From Eubacteriales bacterium (GTDB taxonomy: Bacteria > Bacillota > Clostridia > Oscillospirales > Butyricicoccaceae): a DNA stretch of 53,135 nucleotides. Under the pieces are notes generated by a model that was not told the DNA's origin, searched no databases, and was given only the letters and a program-made list of their open reading frames with translations. The translations under genes were made by a program, and so were the position numbers. This document shows, one piece after another, positions 1-8,367 of the stretch. Position 1 is the stretch's first letter. Each line of letters begins with the position of its first letter. Location: the NCBI GenBank assembly GCA_030539335.1, contig JAUNSG010000016.1, positions 1 to 53,135 on the forward strand, written 5' to 3'.

Positions 1-60
1 ATCCTGCTCTTCCCTATGGGGCGTTTGCTGTGGAACGCCCTTCCCCGTCGGAGACAAGAA
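1..60 (-). repeat. Dispersed hairpin repeat, copy R1 (fragment of module C)
   Basis: The stem GGCGTTTGCTGTGGAACGCC and the following CCCCGTCGGAGAC match the module C core of the copies near 10090, 13580, 19195 and 45800. Only this module is present and the window edge may cut the copy. It lies just upstream of the trmN6-like gene and is read in the minus orientation when module order A to E is taken as forward. Confidence 0.75.
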
Positions 61-153
61 ATCGACGGATATCGTATAATCCTATCTCTATCTTTTGATA
101 ATATTTAATAAATCAAAAATATAATTATACTAATAGTAATCAAGGAGAACAGA

Positions 154-879
154 ATGCGCCGTGAAGACAAGCTGTGGAATGGCTATTCGTTGATACAGGA
201 TGACCGGTTTTTCAAGCTGGGGCAGGACAGCATATTGCTCTCGGATTTTGCACAGCCGTCCCCGCGGGCGCGGGTCTGCGATTTGGGTTGTGGCAATGGG
301 GCTCTTGGCGTTCTGCTGTGTGCAAAACAGGAAAAAATCCATGTCACCGGTCTGGAAATCCAGCCGGAGGTGGCCGCGCTGGCACAGGAAAATGTGATTT
401 TGAATGGGCTTTCCGACCGCATAAATATCGTCTGCGGCGATGTGAGGGAGTGCAAAAAACAGTTTCCCGTCGGCGCGTTTGATTATCTAATCTGCAATCC
501 GCCGTATTTTTCCACGGACAGTGGCTATCATGCGGCCGGGCGCAATCGAAACCGGGCGCGGCAGGAGACGGATGGCACGATGGAGGAGTTTATCCGTGCG
601 GCCGCGTATCTCGTGAAATATGGCGGTCGGGCAGCGTTTGTCCATCGTCCGGAGCGGCTGTGCGACTGCATTGCCCTGTTCCGGAGCTGTGATATGGAGC
701 CGAAACGCATCCGGTTTGTCCATCAGACCGCGGCTTCCGTGCCATCGGCGGTATTGCTTGAGGTTCGGCGTGGTTCGGCGCCGGGGGTACAGGTGTTGCC
801 GCCGCTGTTAATTTGTAAGGAAAACGGCGAAAAAAGTGTGGAATACAACCGGATTTATCATACAAAGGACTGGGATTAA
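154..879 (+). CDS. trmN6: tRNA1(Val) (adenine37-N6)-methyltransferase-like (TrmN6/YabB family)
   Basis: This is a class I SAM-dependent N6-adenine methyltransferase of 241 residues, the usual size for the family, predicted to methylate adenine in tRNA. The SAM-binding motif DLGCGNGALG lies near residues 43-52 and the catalytic NPPY motif of N6-adenine methyltransferases near 115-118. The start is supported by AAGGAG at 142-147. Only 3 nt separate its stop from rsmI, so the two RNA methylation genes form an operon, an arrangement common in Firmicutes (yabB next to the rsmI homologue). The family assignment is solid. The exact tRNA target is inferred from the family. Confidence 0.85.
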   Translation: MRREDKLWNGYSLIQDDRFFKLGQDSILLSDFAQPSPRARVCDLGCGNGALGVLLCAKQEKIHVTGLEIQPEVAALAQENVILNGLSDRINIVCGDVRECKKQFPVGAFDYLICNPPYFSTDSGYHAAGRNRNRARQETDGTMEEFIRAAAYLVKYGGRAAFVHRPERLCDCIALFRSCDMEPKRIRFVHQTAASVPSAVLLEVRRGSAPGVQVLPPLLICKENGEKSVEYNRIYHTKDWD

Positions 880-882
880 ACA

Positions 883-1728
883 ATGGGACAAGGTGTATTG
901 TATTTGGTCGGGACACCGATTGGCAATCTGGAGGATCTGACCTATCGCGCGGTGCGCATCCTGCAGGAATGTGACTTTGTCGCGGCAGAGGATACGCGCG
1001 TGAGTGGAAAATTGCTGCATTATCTGGAAATCTCCAAGCCGATGGTCAGCTATCATGAGCACAATCGCAAGCAGCGTGGGCCGGAAGTTGTCCGCCGCAT
1101 CTTACAGGGAGAGACCTGTGCGTTGGTGACCGATGCCGGGATGCCGGCGATCAGCGATCCGGGAGAGGATTTGGCGGCGCTGTGTCATGAGTCCGGTATC
1201 ACCGTGATCCCGATTCCGGGCGCCTGTGCAGCTGTCTGTGCACTGGCACAGAGCGGACTTCCGAGTGGAAAATGGTGCTTCGAAGGCTTCCTTCCCACCG
1301 ATAACAAGCAGAGAAAGCGGCGTTTGGAGGTACTCCAAAACGAAACGCGCACCTGCATCGTCTATGAGGCGCCGCACCGGCTGAGAGCGACACTGCGTGA
1401 TCTGGCGGAGGTGTTGGGCGACCGACGGGTTTCGATGTCCCGTGAGATCACCAAGCTGCATGAGGAATGCCTGCGTATGACGCTGCCGGAGGCGGCGGCC
1501 TATTATCAGCAGAACGATCCGCGCGGGGAATATGTGCTGGTCATCGAAGGGGCGGAGGAAGGCGCCGGACAGGAATCGCCGGAGCAGCAGATGGCACGTG
1601 CGCTGGAAATGGCACAGGAGCTGCACGAAGGCGGTATGACACTGCGCGATGCGGTCAAGCAGGCAGCGAAGCAGACCGGCGTGCGGAAAAACCAGTTGTA
1701 TCAAAAGGCACTCGAACGACAGGAATAA
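883..1728 (+). CDS. rsmI: 16S rRNA (cytidine1402-2'-O)-methyltransferase
   Basis: The 281-residue protein is a tetrapyrrole-methylase-fold enzyme that 2'-O-methylates C1402 of 16S rRNA at the ribosomal P site. The diagnostic GTPIGNL motif lies near residues 11-17, followed by the AAEDTR segment, and DAGMPAISDPG near residue 85 forms the SAM pocket. Length is typical. It follows the trmN6-like gene after 3 nt and ends just before a strong hairpin terminator at 1734-1776, so the two genes make a short RNA-modification operon. There is no closer ribosome site than AAAGGA about 13 nt upstream, so translation is probably coupled to the upstream gene. Confidence 0.95.
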   Translation: MGQGVLYLVGTPIGNLEDLTYRAVRILQECDFVAAEDTRVSGKLLHYLEISKPMVSYHEHNRKQRGPEVVRRILQGETCALVTDAGMPAISDPGEDLAALCHESGITVIPIPGACAAVCALAQSGLPSGKWCFEGFLPTDNKQRKRRLEVLQNETRTCIVYEAPHRLRATLRDLAEVLGDRRVSMSREITKLHEECLRMTLPEAAAYYQQNDPRGEYVLVIEGAEEGAGQESPEQQMARALEMAQELHEGGMTLRDAVKQAAKQTGVRKNQLYQKALERQE

Positions 1729-1733
1729 AAAAG

Positions 1734-1776
1734 AAAGCCAATTCGGTTTCGGATGAATGGAACCGGATTGGCTTTT
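1734..1776 (+). terminator. Intrinsic terminator of the trmN6-rsmI operon
   Basis: AAAGCCAATTCGGTTTC pairs with GGAACCGGATTGGCTTT and runs into a T tract. It starts 6 nt after the rsmI stop. Confidence 0.85.
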
Positions 1777-2059
1777 TGGATGGAATTGCATCAAAATAGT
1801 ATAATAGAAAAATAATTATACAAATAGTAATAATAAATGGTTGGAAAAAAGCAGGTGTTGGGGTCACCTGCTTTTCCCGTACAAAACATAAAGGGGGTAA
1901 AAAGAGAGATAAAAGAATAAATCTTTTATGTAGTCCAATCTCTTGACTACGATCTAATCATAACAGACGATTATGTTGATTGTGTGAAAATTCGATGAAA
2001 TTTTCTTAACTTCATGATAATTTTGTATTTTCAAAATGATTTTTGGGATGAGAGGCAGT
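1777..2059. other. Convergent intergenic region with further hairpins
   Basis: Between rsmI (plus) and the thioesterase (minus). A second terminator-like hairpin, AAAGCAGGTG with CACCTGCTTT, spans 1848-1875 and could serve either strand. At 1902-1949 an 8-bp hairpin (ATAAAAGA with TCTTTTAT) lies inside an AAGAGA/TCTCTT stem that competes with GTAGTC/GACTAC. No open reading frame with a ribosome site was found. Confidence 0.5.
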
Positions 2060-2548
2060 TTATAGATTGACCGAGACGGAATTTTCCAACTTTTCCTTTT
2101 TTCGTTTTCCGAGGACCACATAGCTTCCGGTGGCGGTGGCGGTCAGATGCTCCGGTTCATCCTCCATCCATGCCTGGGAGGTCAGATGGACAATTTTTTT
2201 GCCCAGATGGGAAACGCGGGACTGGACGACGAGATAACCGCCGATCCGGTTGGGACGGAGAAAGTTGATCGTCATGGAGCTGGTCGGGCAGGTCATTTGC
2301 ACATGGTAGTAGGTGAGCAGTCCCATCCCCATGTCCAGCATGGCCGAGGTCATACCGCCGTGCAGCCATCCCATCGGGTTGCGCATTTCCGGCTTGAGGA
2401 AATAGCGGACGGTGCATTCTCTTCCATTCTCGCTGCAGGAGACGAATTCCGGCGCCATCCGGTCATTGACGGAGCCGGGCTGCTGCAGACGGCGGTCCTG
2501 AATCACCTGACGAAGACCGGCTTCGTGTTTTTCATGTTCCTTACTCAT
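2060..2548 (-). CDS. PaaI family hotdog-fold thioesterase
   Basis: A 162-residue single-domain hotdog protein of the PaaI/YbgC class, which hydrolyses acyl-CoA thioesters in the cytoplasm. The hallmark segment NPMGWLHGGMTSAMLDMGMG, with the HGG loop and the following catalytic-helix Asp, lies near residues 57-76. The tail is lysine-rich. GAGGTG lies 7 nt upstream of the ATG. It is transcribed alone, convergent with rsmI and divergent from nifS. The substrate cannot be read from sequence. Members of this family act on phenylacetyl-CoA, DHNA-CoA or medium-chain acyl-CoAs. Confidence 0.85.
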   Translation of the reverse strand: MSKEHEKHEAGLRQVIQDRRLQQPGSVNDRMAPEFVSCSENGRECTVRYFLKPEMRNPMGWLHGGMTSAMLDMGMGLLTYYHVQMTCPTSSMTINFLRPNRIGGYLVVQSRVSHLGKKIVHLTSQAWMEDEPEHLTATATGSYVVLGKRKKEKLENSVSVNL

Positions 2549-2583
2549 AGTATTTCACCTCATATTCAGTATAGCATGAATGG

Positions 2584-2640
2584 CCGGATAGGGCAAACCA
2601 TGCGGTCTGGATTTGTCCGCTTTGGACGAAGGGGAGGCTT
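2584..2640 (+). repeat. Decayed fragment of dispersed repeat module A (R0)
   Basis: The stretch GGGCAAACCATGCGG followed by TCTGGATTTGTCCGC and, after a gap, GGGGAGGCT aligns with the module A core (GGGCAAATCATGCGG then TTTTGGATTTGTCCGC then CCCGGGAGGCT) of copies R2, R3 and R4, with a few substitutions and an insertion. It sits in the 308-bp divergent gap between the thioesterase and nifS. Confidence 0.6.
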
Positions 2641-2779
2641 CTCCTGCAAAACGGCACGATTTGTCGTGAGAAATTTCATAAAACAGCAAAAAAATATTGT
2701 AATTTGTTTGCAATTCGTGGGGTAGAATAGTACAATAAAGAGCGCGGAAGAAAAAATTCCCTCGATAAGAAAGTAAGGG

Positions 2780-2808
2780 TTGAAATCTATACTAAAAAGG
2801 TGTATATT
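2780..2808 (+). promoter_or_regulatory. Predicted sigma-A promoter of nifS-nifU
   Basis: TTGAAA at 2780-2785, a 17-nt spacer, and TATATT at 2803-2808. The leader to the nifS start is about 45 nt. Confidence 0.6.
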
Positions 2809-2856
2809 TAAAAACATAGAAAACTACTGTGATTTTGAGAAATGGAGGAAATACCG

Positions 2857-4062
2857 ATGGAACGAGTCGTTTATTCGGATAACGCGGCGACCACGCCGAT
2901 TTCCAAAAATGTGTATAACGCAATGATTCCGTATCTGACCACCGGATATGGCAACCCATCCAGCCTGTATGCGCGCGGACGGGAAGAGAAAAAGGCCGTG
3001 GATCAGGCACGTATTTATACCGCGGAGATGATCAACGCGGACCCATCTGAAATTATCTTTACTTCCGGCGGTTCCGAGGCGGACAATCTGGCGATCAAGG
3101 GCCTGCTGCTCTCCCGCAAGCTGCCGAAGAACAAGAAGCATGTCATTACCAGTAAGATCGAACATCATGCGGTGTTGTATACCTGCCAGTTTCTGGAGCG
3201 TTTTGGCTACACAGTTACCTATCTGGATGTAGACAACGAGGGACATATCGATCTGGAGCAGCTTGAGAATGCAATCACGGAGGACACCGCTTTGGTTACG
3301 ATCATGGCGGCAAACAATGAGATTGGCACCATTCAGGATCTCAAGGCGATTGCGGATATCTGCCACAACAAGGGCACCTTGTTCCATACGGATGCGGTAC
3401 AGGCCATCGGCCATATGGAGATCGATGTCAAGGAAATGGGCATCGACCTGCTGTCCATGGCAAGTCATAAGGTTCGCGGCCCGAAGGGAGTCGGCGCACT
3501 GTATTGCCGCAAGGGCATTGTGCTCGAGCCGCTGATTCACGGCGGCGGACAGGAACGCGGCCTGCGCAGCGGCACGGAGAACGTCGCCGGCATCGTCGGA
3601 TTTGGCGAGGCACTGCGCTATGCCAAGGAGAACATGAAGGAATACCTCCCGTATGTCAAGTCGCTCACCGATCACCTGATTGAGGGCGTGACCAAGATTC
3701 CGTACACGAAGCTGACCGGCGATCCGGTCAGTCGTCTGCCGGGAACTGCGAGCTTTGTCATCGAGTGCATCGAGGGCGAGAGCCTGATTCTGCTGCTGGA
3801 TATGAACGGCATCGCCGCATCCACCGGCTCGGCCTGCTCGACCGGTTCGCTCGATCCGTCCCATGTACTGATGGCTATCGGCCTGCCGCATGAGATCGCA
3901 CATGGTTCTCTGCGCGTCACACTGGGCGAACAGAACACCATGGAAGAAGTCGATTATCTGATTGAAAAGATCAACGCAGTTGTCAATCGCCTGCGTGCGA
4001 TGTCTCCGGTCTGGGAAGAGAAGATGAACGGAGAGCCGTCTTTGCAGTTATTTAACAAGTAA
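2857..4062 (+). CDS. nifS: Cysteine desulfurase NifS/IscS type
   Basis: A PLP-dependent class V aminotransferase-fold enzyme that removes sulfur from L-cysteine and passes the persulfide to the scaffold encoded next door. The 401-residue protein carries the PLP lysine in ASHKVRGPKGVG (near residue 205) and the catalytic cysteine in STGSACSTGSLDPSHVL (near residue 327). That long mobile loop marks group I (IscS/NifS) desulfurases. An ATG at 2842 is rejected because the ribosome site GGAGG (2844-2848) overlaps it; the ATG at 2857 lies 8 nt after that site. The gene is followed by nifU after about 50 nt, forming a two-gene Fe-S assembly operon. Confidence 0.95.
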   Translation: MERVVYSDNAATTPISKNVYNAMIPYLTTGYGNPSSLYARGREEKKAVDQARIYTAEMINADPSEIIFTSGGSEADNLAIKGLLLSRKLPKNKKHVITSKIEHHAVLYTCQFLERFGYTVTYLDVDNEGHIDLEQLENAITEDTALVTIMAANNEIGTIQDLKAIADICHNKGTLFHTDAVQAIGHMEIDVKEMGIDLLSMASHKVRGPKGVGALYCRKGIVLEPLIHGGGQERGLRSGTENVAGIVGFGEALRYAKENMKEYLPYVKSLTDHLIEGVTKIPYTKLTGDPVSRLPGTASFVIECIEGESLILLLDMNGIAASTGSACSTGSLDPSHVLMAIGLPHEIAHGSLRVTLGEQNTMEEVDYLIEKINAVVNRLRAMSPVWEEKMNGEPSLQLFNK

Positions 4063-4114
4063 CAAGAAAATTGAGAAAAGAATGTGTGGATGCACATTCG
4101 GTAAGGAGCATAAC

Positions 4115-4549
4115 ATGGAATACAGCGAAAAGGTAATGGATCATTTCGCCAATCCGCGCAATGTCGGCGCGATTGAGGACGCGGACGCGATTGGCGAGGT
4201 TGGAAACGCCAAGTGCGGCGATATCATGAAGATGTATCTGAAGATCAACGAGGATGAGGTCATCACGGACATCAAGTTCAAGACCTTCGGATGCGGCGCT
4301 GCGGTTGCAACCAGCTCGATGGCGACCGAGATGGTCAAGGGAAAGACCATTCAGGAGGCATTGCAGCTCACCAACAAGGCAGTTGCCGAGGCGCTCGATG
4401 GTCTGCCGCCGGTCAAGATGCACTGTTCGGTGCTGGCAGAGGAGGCCATTCATTCCGCCATCGCCGATTATTATAAGCGCAAGGGTATGGACCCGGCTGC
4501 TATGATGGGAACTTGTGATATGGACTGCGCAAACTGCGGAAGCCATTGA
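4115..4549 (+). CDS. nifU: Fe-S cluster assembly scaffold NifU/IscU
   Basis: This 144-residue IscU-type scaffold assembles [2Fe-2S]/[4Fe-4S] clusters from NifS-derived sulfur. The three cluster-ligand cysteines are C34 (in KCGD, with the conserved D36), C60 (in TFGCGAA) and C104 (in MHCSVLAEEA), and the chaperone-recognition motif LPPVK lies at 97-101. The tail carries three further cysteines (GTCDMDCANC), a feature of clostridial NifU. The start at 4115 is chosen because AAGGAG lies 8-9 nt upstream; an in-frame ATG at 4082 would add a stretch outside the family. Mrp (44657) and feoAB elsewhere in the window belong to the same iron economy. Confidence 0.93.
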   Translation: MEYSEKVMDHFANPRNVGAIEDADAIGEVGNAKCGDIMKMYLKINEDEVITDIKFKTFGCGAAVATSSMATEMVKGKTIQEALQLTNKAVAEALDGLPPVKMHCSVLAEEAIHSAIADYYKRKGMDPAAMMGTCDMDCANCGSH

Positions 4550-4581
4550 GTCCCCGGATTTGACAGAAAATCAAAGAATTT

Positions 4582-4608
4582 GCCGCATTCTGCAAGGAAT
4601 GCGGCATT
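4582..4608 (+). terminator. Hairpin after nifU
   Basis: GCCGCATTC pairs perfectly with GAATGCGGC around a 6-nt loop. The following T run is short (ATTTC), so termination may be partial. Confidence 0.55.
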
Positions 4609-4676
4609 TCGGCGTGTGATTACTTTTGATTACAATAAGTAAAATCTTTTATTTTATATACGAATAGGAGAAACAA

Positions 4677-7600
4677 ATGGAGCACATAGCAGGGTTAATC
4701 CGTGATCTGAAGGAATATCAAACGATCCGCGACAGCATCAACAATCGAATGACACCGACCGAAGTGACCGGCCTGTCACCGATCCACCGGGCGCACCTGA
4801 TTGCGGCCCTGGCGGAGGAGCTGCACCGGCAGCCGGTGGTCATCTGTGCAGACGACAGCGCCTGCAGCCGGATGGCGCGCGATTTGGAGAGCTTTTCCGG
4901 CCGTGTGGTCGAGGTTCTTCCCTATCGTGATTTTGTGTTCCACGAGGTGGAATCCTCCTCACGGGAATATGAGCACCGCCGCATTGCCGTGCTGCACGCG
5001 CTGCGGGGCGGGAAGCGGCCGGTTGTGCTGTCGGTTCCGGCACTGCTGGCGGGATGTCTTCCGCCGGAGGTGCTGGATCGTGCGTCGTTCACGATTGATT
5101 TCAACGGGACGTATGAGATCGATGAACTGACAAAACGCCTGGTACAGGCGGGCTACCGCCGCTGTGCGCAGGTCGAAGGCGCCGGACAGTTCTCGGTGCG
5201 CGGCGGCATTCTGGATGTGTTCGCCCCGGGGGAGGAAAACCCGGTCCGCATCGAATTTTTCGGCGACGAAGTGGATACGATGGCGTACTTTGACATCGGT
5301 TCACAGCGCCGCGGCCGGTCGGTCGAGAAGCTGCTCTGCCTACCCAACCGGGAGGTATTGCCGGACATGGCGCCGGATGGCATCGAAGGGCTGAAACAGG
5401 GGATGAAAAAGCTTCTCGCCTCCCGCGGCAAAAAGCATCCCGATCTGAATGAGACCCTGCGGCGCGACATCGAGCGGCTGGAAAACGGCGGGAGCTTCCC
5501 GTCGATCGACCGGTATCTCCCGATGATCTATCCGGGCGGTGAGACAGCGTGCGACTATATCCCAAAGGACGCCCTGGTCTTTCTGGAGGATTTCCGGAGC
5601 CTGCGGGAGGCGGCGCGCGTCTACGGCATCCGCCTGCGGGAAGACACGATGGCGTTGATCGAGCGCGGCCAGCTGTACGGAAAGATCGGCAGCTTTGCGC
5701 GCGATTGGAATCAGACGATGGAGCAGCTGGGACGGTATCCAATGGTGTATCTGGAATCCTTCCTGACCTCGGTGGCGGAATGTCCTCCGCGGACGCTGGC
5801 GGATATTACAGCGAAGCAGCTTGCGGCCTATGGCGGCAATGTGGAGATCGCAGCGGCGGATATCCGGTCGTATCAGGGGATGGATTATCGCATCCTTGTG
5901 TTGTGTGGAAGCAAAATGCGCTGTGAGACGATGCGTGACCTGCTGGATGGACAGGACGTGACGGCAAGGGTCACGGAGCATCTGCCGGAGCCGGGAAGTG
6001 TTTCGATCCAGGAAGGCAGCCTGTCTGCCGGCTTTGAATTCCCGTCGCTCAAGCTGACCGTCCTGACCGAGGGACAGCTCATGGCGTCCCGGCGCAAAAA
6101 GACCAAGCGGAAAAAATCCAACCGCGACCATGTCAAGAGCTATACCGATCTGACGCCGGGGGATCTGGTCGTCCATGAACACCACGGCATTGGCCGCTTC
6201 GTCGGCATGGAACGGGTCAAGGTGGACGGCAATGAGGCGGATTTTGTCAAGATTGCGTTTGCGGGGACGGATTATCTGTATGTCCCGGCGACCAGTCTGG
6301 ATCTGGTTTCGAAATACATCGGCGGAGGCGGGGAGGATTCCCGTGTCCGGCTGAATAAGCTGAGCGGCGGCGAATGGCAGCGGGCGCGCAGCAAGGCGAA
6401 GGCGGCGGCGAAGGACCTCGCAGCCGGGCTCATCCAGCTCTATGCGGCGCGCGAGCGCGAAAAGGGCTTTGCGTTCCCGAAGGACGACGAATTCCAGCGT
6501 GAATTCGAGATGGCGTTTGCATTTGAGGAGACCGAGGATCAGCTGCGGTGTGCGGCGGAGATCAAGCAGGATATGCAGTCGGAACGTCCGATGGATCGTC
6601 TGCTGTGCGGCGATGTCGGCTTTGGCAAGACCGAGGTCGCGATGCGTGCGGCGATGAAGTGCATCTTAGGCGGACGGCAGGCGGCGATTTTGGTGCCGAC
6701 GACGGTATTGGCACGGCAGCACTATCTGACCTGCCTTCAGCGGTTTTCCGGCTGGCCGGTCAAAATCGAGATGCTCAGCCGGTTTAAGTCGCCCAAGGAG
6801 GAAAAATCGATTGCCGAGCGCGTGCGCCGTGGCGAGATTGACCTGCTCATTGGCACCCATAAGCTGTTCAACAAAAGTCTGGAATTTAAACAATTGGGTC
6901 TGCTGATCGTAGATGAAGAGCAGCGCTTTGGCGTGACGCACAAGGAAAAGCTCAAGGAGATGTCCAAACAGGTGGATGTCCTGACGCTGTCTGCGACCCC
7001 GATTCCGCGCACCTTAAATATGGCGCTGTCCGGCATCCGGGATATGTCCGTTCTCGAGGAGCCGCCGCAGGACCGCCATCCGGTACAGACCTATGTGATG
7101 GAATATGACGAGGGCGTGGTGCTGGATGCTCTGCGGCGCGAATTGTACCGCGGCGGACAGACCTATTATCTGCACAACCATGTGGAATCGATTGAGCGGA
7201 CGGCATCGCGCATTCATGCGCTGCTGCCGGAGGCAGAGGTGGCTGTGGCACACGGCCGGATGAGCCAGCGCGAACTGGCCAAGGTCATGACCCGCGTCAG
7301 CGACGGCGAGATTGATATTCTGGTGTGTACGACGATCATCGAGACAGGCATTGATATCCCGAACGTCAACACCCTGATTATCGAGGACGCCGACCACATG
7401 GGGCTGTCCCAATTGCATCAACTGCGCGGGCGGGTCGGACGTTCGGCGCGCCATGCGTTTGCGTATTTTACCTTCCAGCGCGGAAAGACGCTGAGTGATA
7501 TTTCCCAGAAGCGGCTGGATGCGGTGCGGGAATTTGCGGAGTTTGGTTCCGGCTTTAAGATCGCCATGCGCGATCTGGAGATCCGCGGTGCGGGCAATGT

Positions 7601-8162
7601 GCTCGGCCCGGAGCAGTCCGGCCACATGATGAGCGTCGGTTATGATCTGTACCTCAAGCTGCTGGAAGAGGCCGTGCTGGAGGAAAAGGGCGAGACACCG
7701 AAAAAGCGTGTGGAATGCTCCGCTGCATTCCAGCGTTCCGCCAACCTTCCGGAGAGCTACATTGACGACGACGGCCAGCGTGTGGATCTGTATCGCCGCA
7801 TTGCGATGATCCAGACCGAGGACGACCGCACGGATATTCTGGATGAGATGATCGACCGATGGGGAGAGCCGCCGGCTTCGGCTGCCGCGCTGTGTGATAT
7901 CGCCCTGCTGCGGACACAGGCTTCCGAACAGGGGATTGTGGAGATCAAGCAGACAGATACCCATCTGAACCTGTCGTGGGAAAACGCGGATTTCCGCCGT
8001 CTGGCGGCGCTCTGCGGCAATCCGGCGATGAAGGGACGGCTGATGCTGAATGCCGGCAGCAGCCCCTATGTTTCCCTCCGTCTGCGCCGCGGAGAGGACG
8101 CTTTGACATTAGCCCGTCAATTGGTGGGTTATTATGCAGAAACTACGCAAAATTCACAATAA
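4677..8162 (+). CDS. mfd: Transcription-repair coupling factor Mfd
   Basis: Mfd is a 1161-residue DNA translocase that displaces RNA polymerase stalled at lesions and recruits UvrA. The order of domains is standard: UvrB-like N-terminal part (about 1-400), a CarD-type RNA polymerase interaction domain (LTPGDLVVHEHHGIGRF, near 490-510), helicase domain with Walker A GDVGFGKTE (near 644-652) and DEEQ box (near 745), translocase motif with the QLRGRVGRS segment, and a C-terminal TRCF regulatory domain. AGGAG lies 7 nt before the ATG. The length matches full Mfd and no lesion is seen. It is separated from nifU by a hairpin and probably has its own promoter. Confidence 0.97.
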   Translation: MEHIAGLIRDLKEYQTIRDSINNRMTPTEVTGLSPIHRAHLIAALAEELHRQPVVICADDSACSRMARDLESFSGRVVEVLPYRDFVFHEVESSSREYEHRRIAVLHALRGGKRPVVLSVPALLAGCLPPEVLDRASFTIDFNGTYEIDELTKRLVQAGYRRCAQVEGAGQFSVRGGILDVFAPGEENPVRIEFFGDEVDTMAYFDIGSQRRGRSVEKLLCLPNREVLPDMAPDGIEGLKQGMKKLLASRGKKHPDLNETLRRDIERLENGGSFPSIDRYLPMIYPGGETACDYIPKDALVFLEDFRSLREAARVYGIRLREDTMALIERGQLYGKIGSFARDWNQTMEQLGRYPMVYLESFLTSVAECPPRTLADITAKQLAAYGGNVEIAAADIRSYQGMDYRILVLCGSKMRCETMRDLLDGQDVTARVTEHLPEPGSVSIQEGSLSAGFEFPSLKLTVLTEGQLMASRRKKTKRKKSNRDHVKSYTDLTPGDLVVHEHHGIGRFVGMERVKVDGNEADFVKIAFAGTDYLYVPATSLDLVSKYIGGGGEDSRVRLNKLSGGEWQRARSKAKAAAKDLAAGLIQLYAAREREKGFAFPKDDEFQREFEMAFAFEETEDQLRCAAEIKQDMQSERPMDRLLCGDVGFGKTEVAMRAAMKCILGGRQAAILVPTTVLARQHYLTCLQRFSGWPVKIEMLSRFKSPKEEKSIAERVRRGEIDLLIGTHKLFNKSLEFKQLGLLIVDEEQRFGVTHKEKLKEMSKQVDVLTLSATPIPRTLNMALSGIRDMSVLEEPPQDRHPVQTYVMEYDEGVVLDALRRELYRGGQTYYLHNHVESIERTASRIHALLPEAEVAVAHGRMSQRELAKVMTRVSDGEIDILVCTTIIETGIDIPNVNTLIIEDADHMGLSQLHQLRGRVGRSARHAFAYFTFQRGKTLSDISQKRLDAVREFAEFGSGFKIAMRDLEIRGAGNVLGPEQSGHMMSVGYDLYLKLLEEAVLEEKGETPKKRVECSAAFQRSANLPESYIDDDGQRVDLYRRIAMIQTEDDRTDILDEMIDRWGEPPASAAALCDIALLRTQASEQGIVEIKQTDTHLNLSWENADFRRLAALCGNPAMKGRLMLNAGSSPYVSLRLRRGEDALTLARQLVGYYAETTQNSQ

Positions 8163-8188
8163 TTACACAAAGTTTTGTGATTTTCCCA

Positions 8189-8217
8189 TTGAGCATAGGG
8201 CCGTTCAGTGATATAAT
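8189..8217 (+). promoter_or_regulatory. Predicted sigma-A promoter of the PpiC-type lipoprotein gene
   Basis: TTGAGC at 8189-8194, 17-nt spacer, TATAAT at 8212-8217. It gives an untranslated leader of about 145 nt containing a long T run at 8263-8270. Confidence 0.65.
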
Positions 8218-8367
8218 TAGATGCAGTTCGATCGGATTTTTACGGCGGTTTTCCGGGATCTCTTTTTTTTCATTTGTCTATCAAAAGGAAGATTCCGGCT
8301 GTATTCCTGTTTTTCATAGCCGTATGCCGATAAATCAAAGGATAAAAACAGAATGAGAGGTAATACG

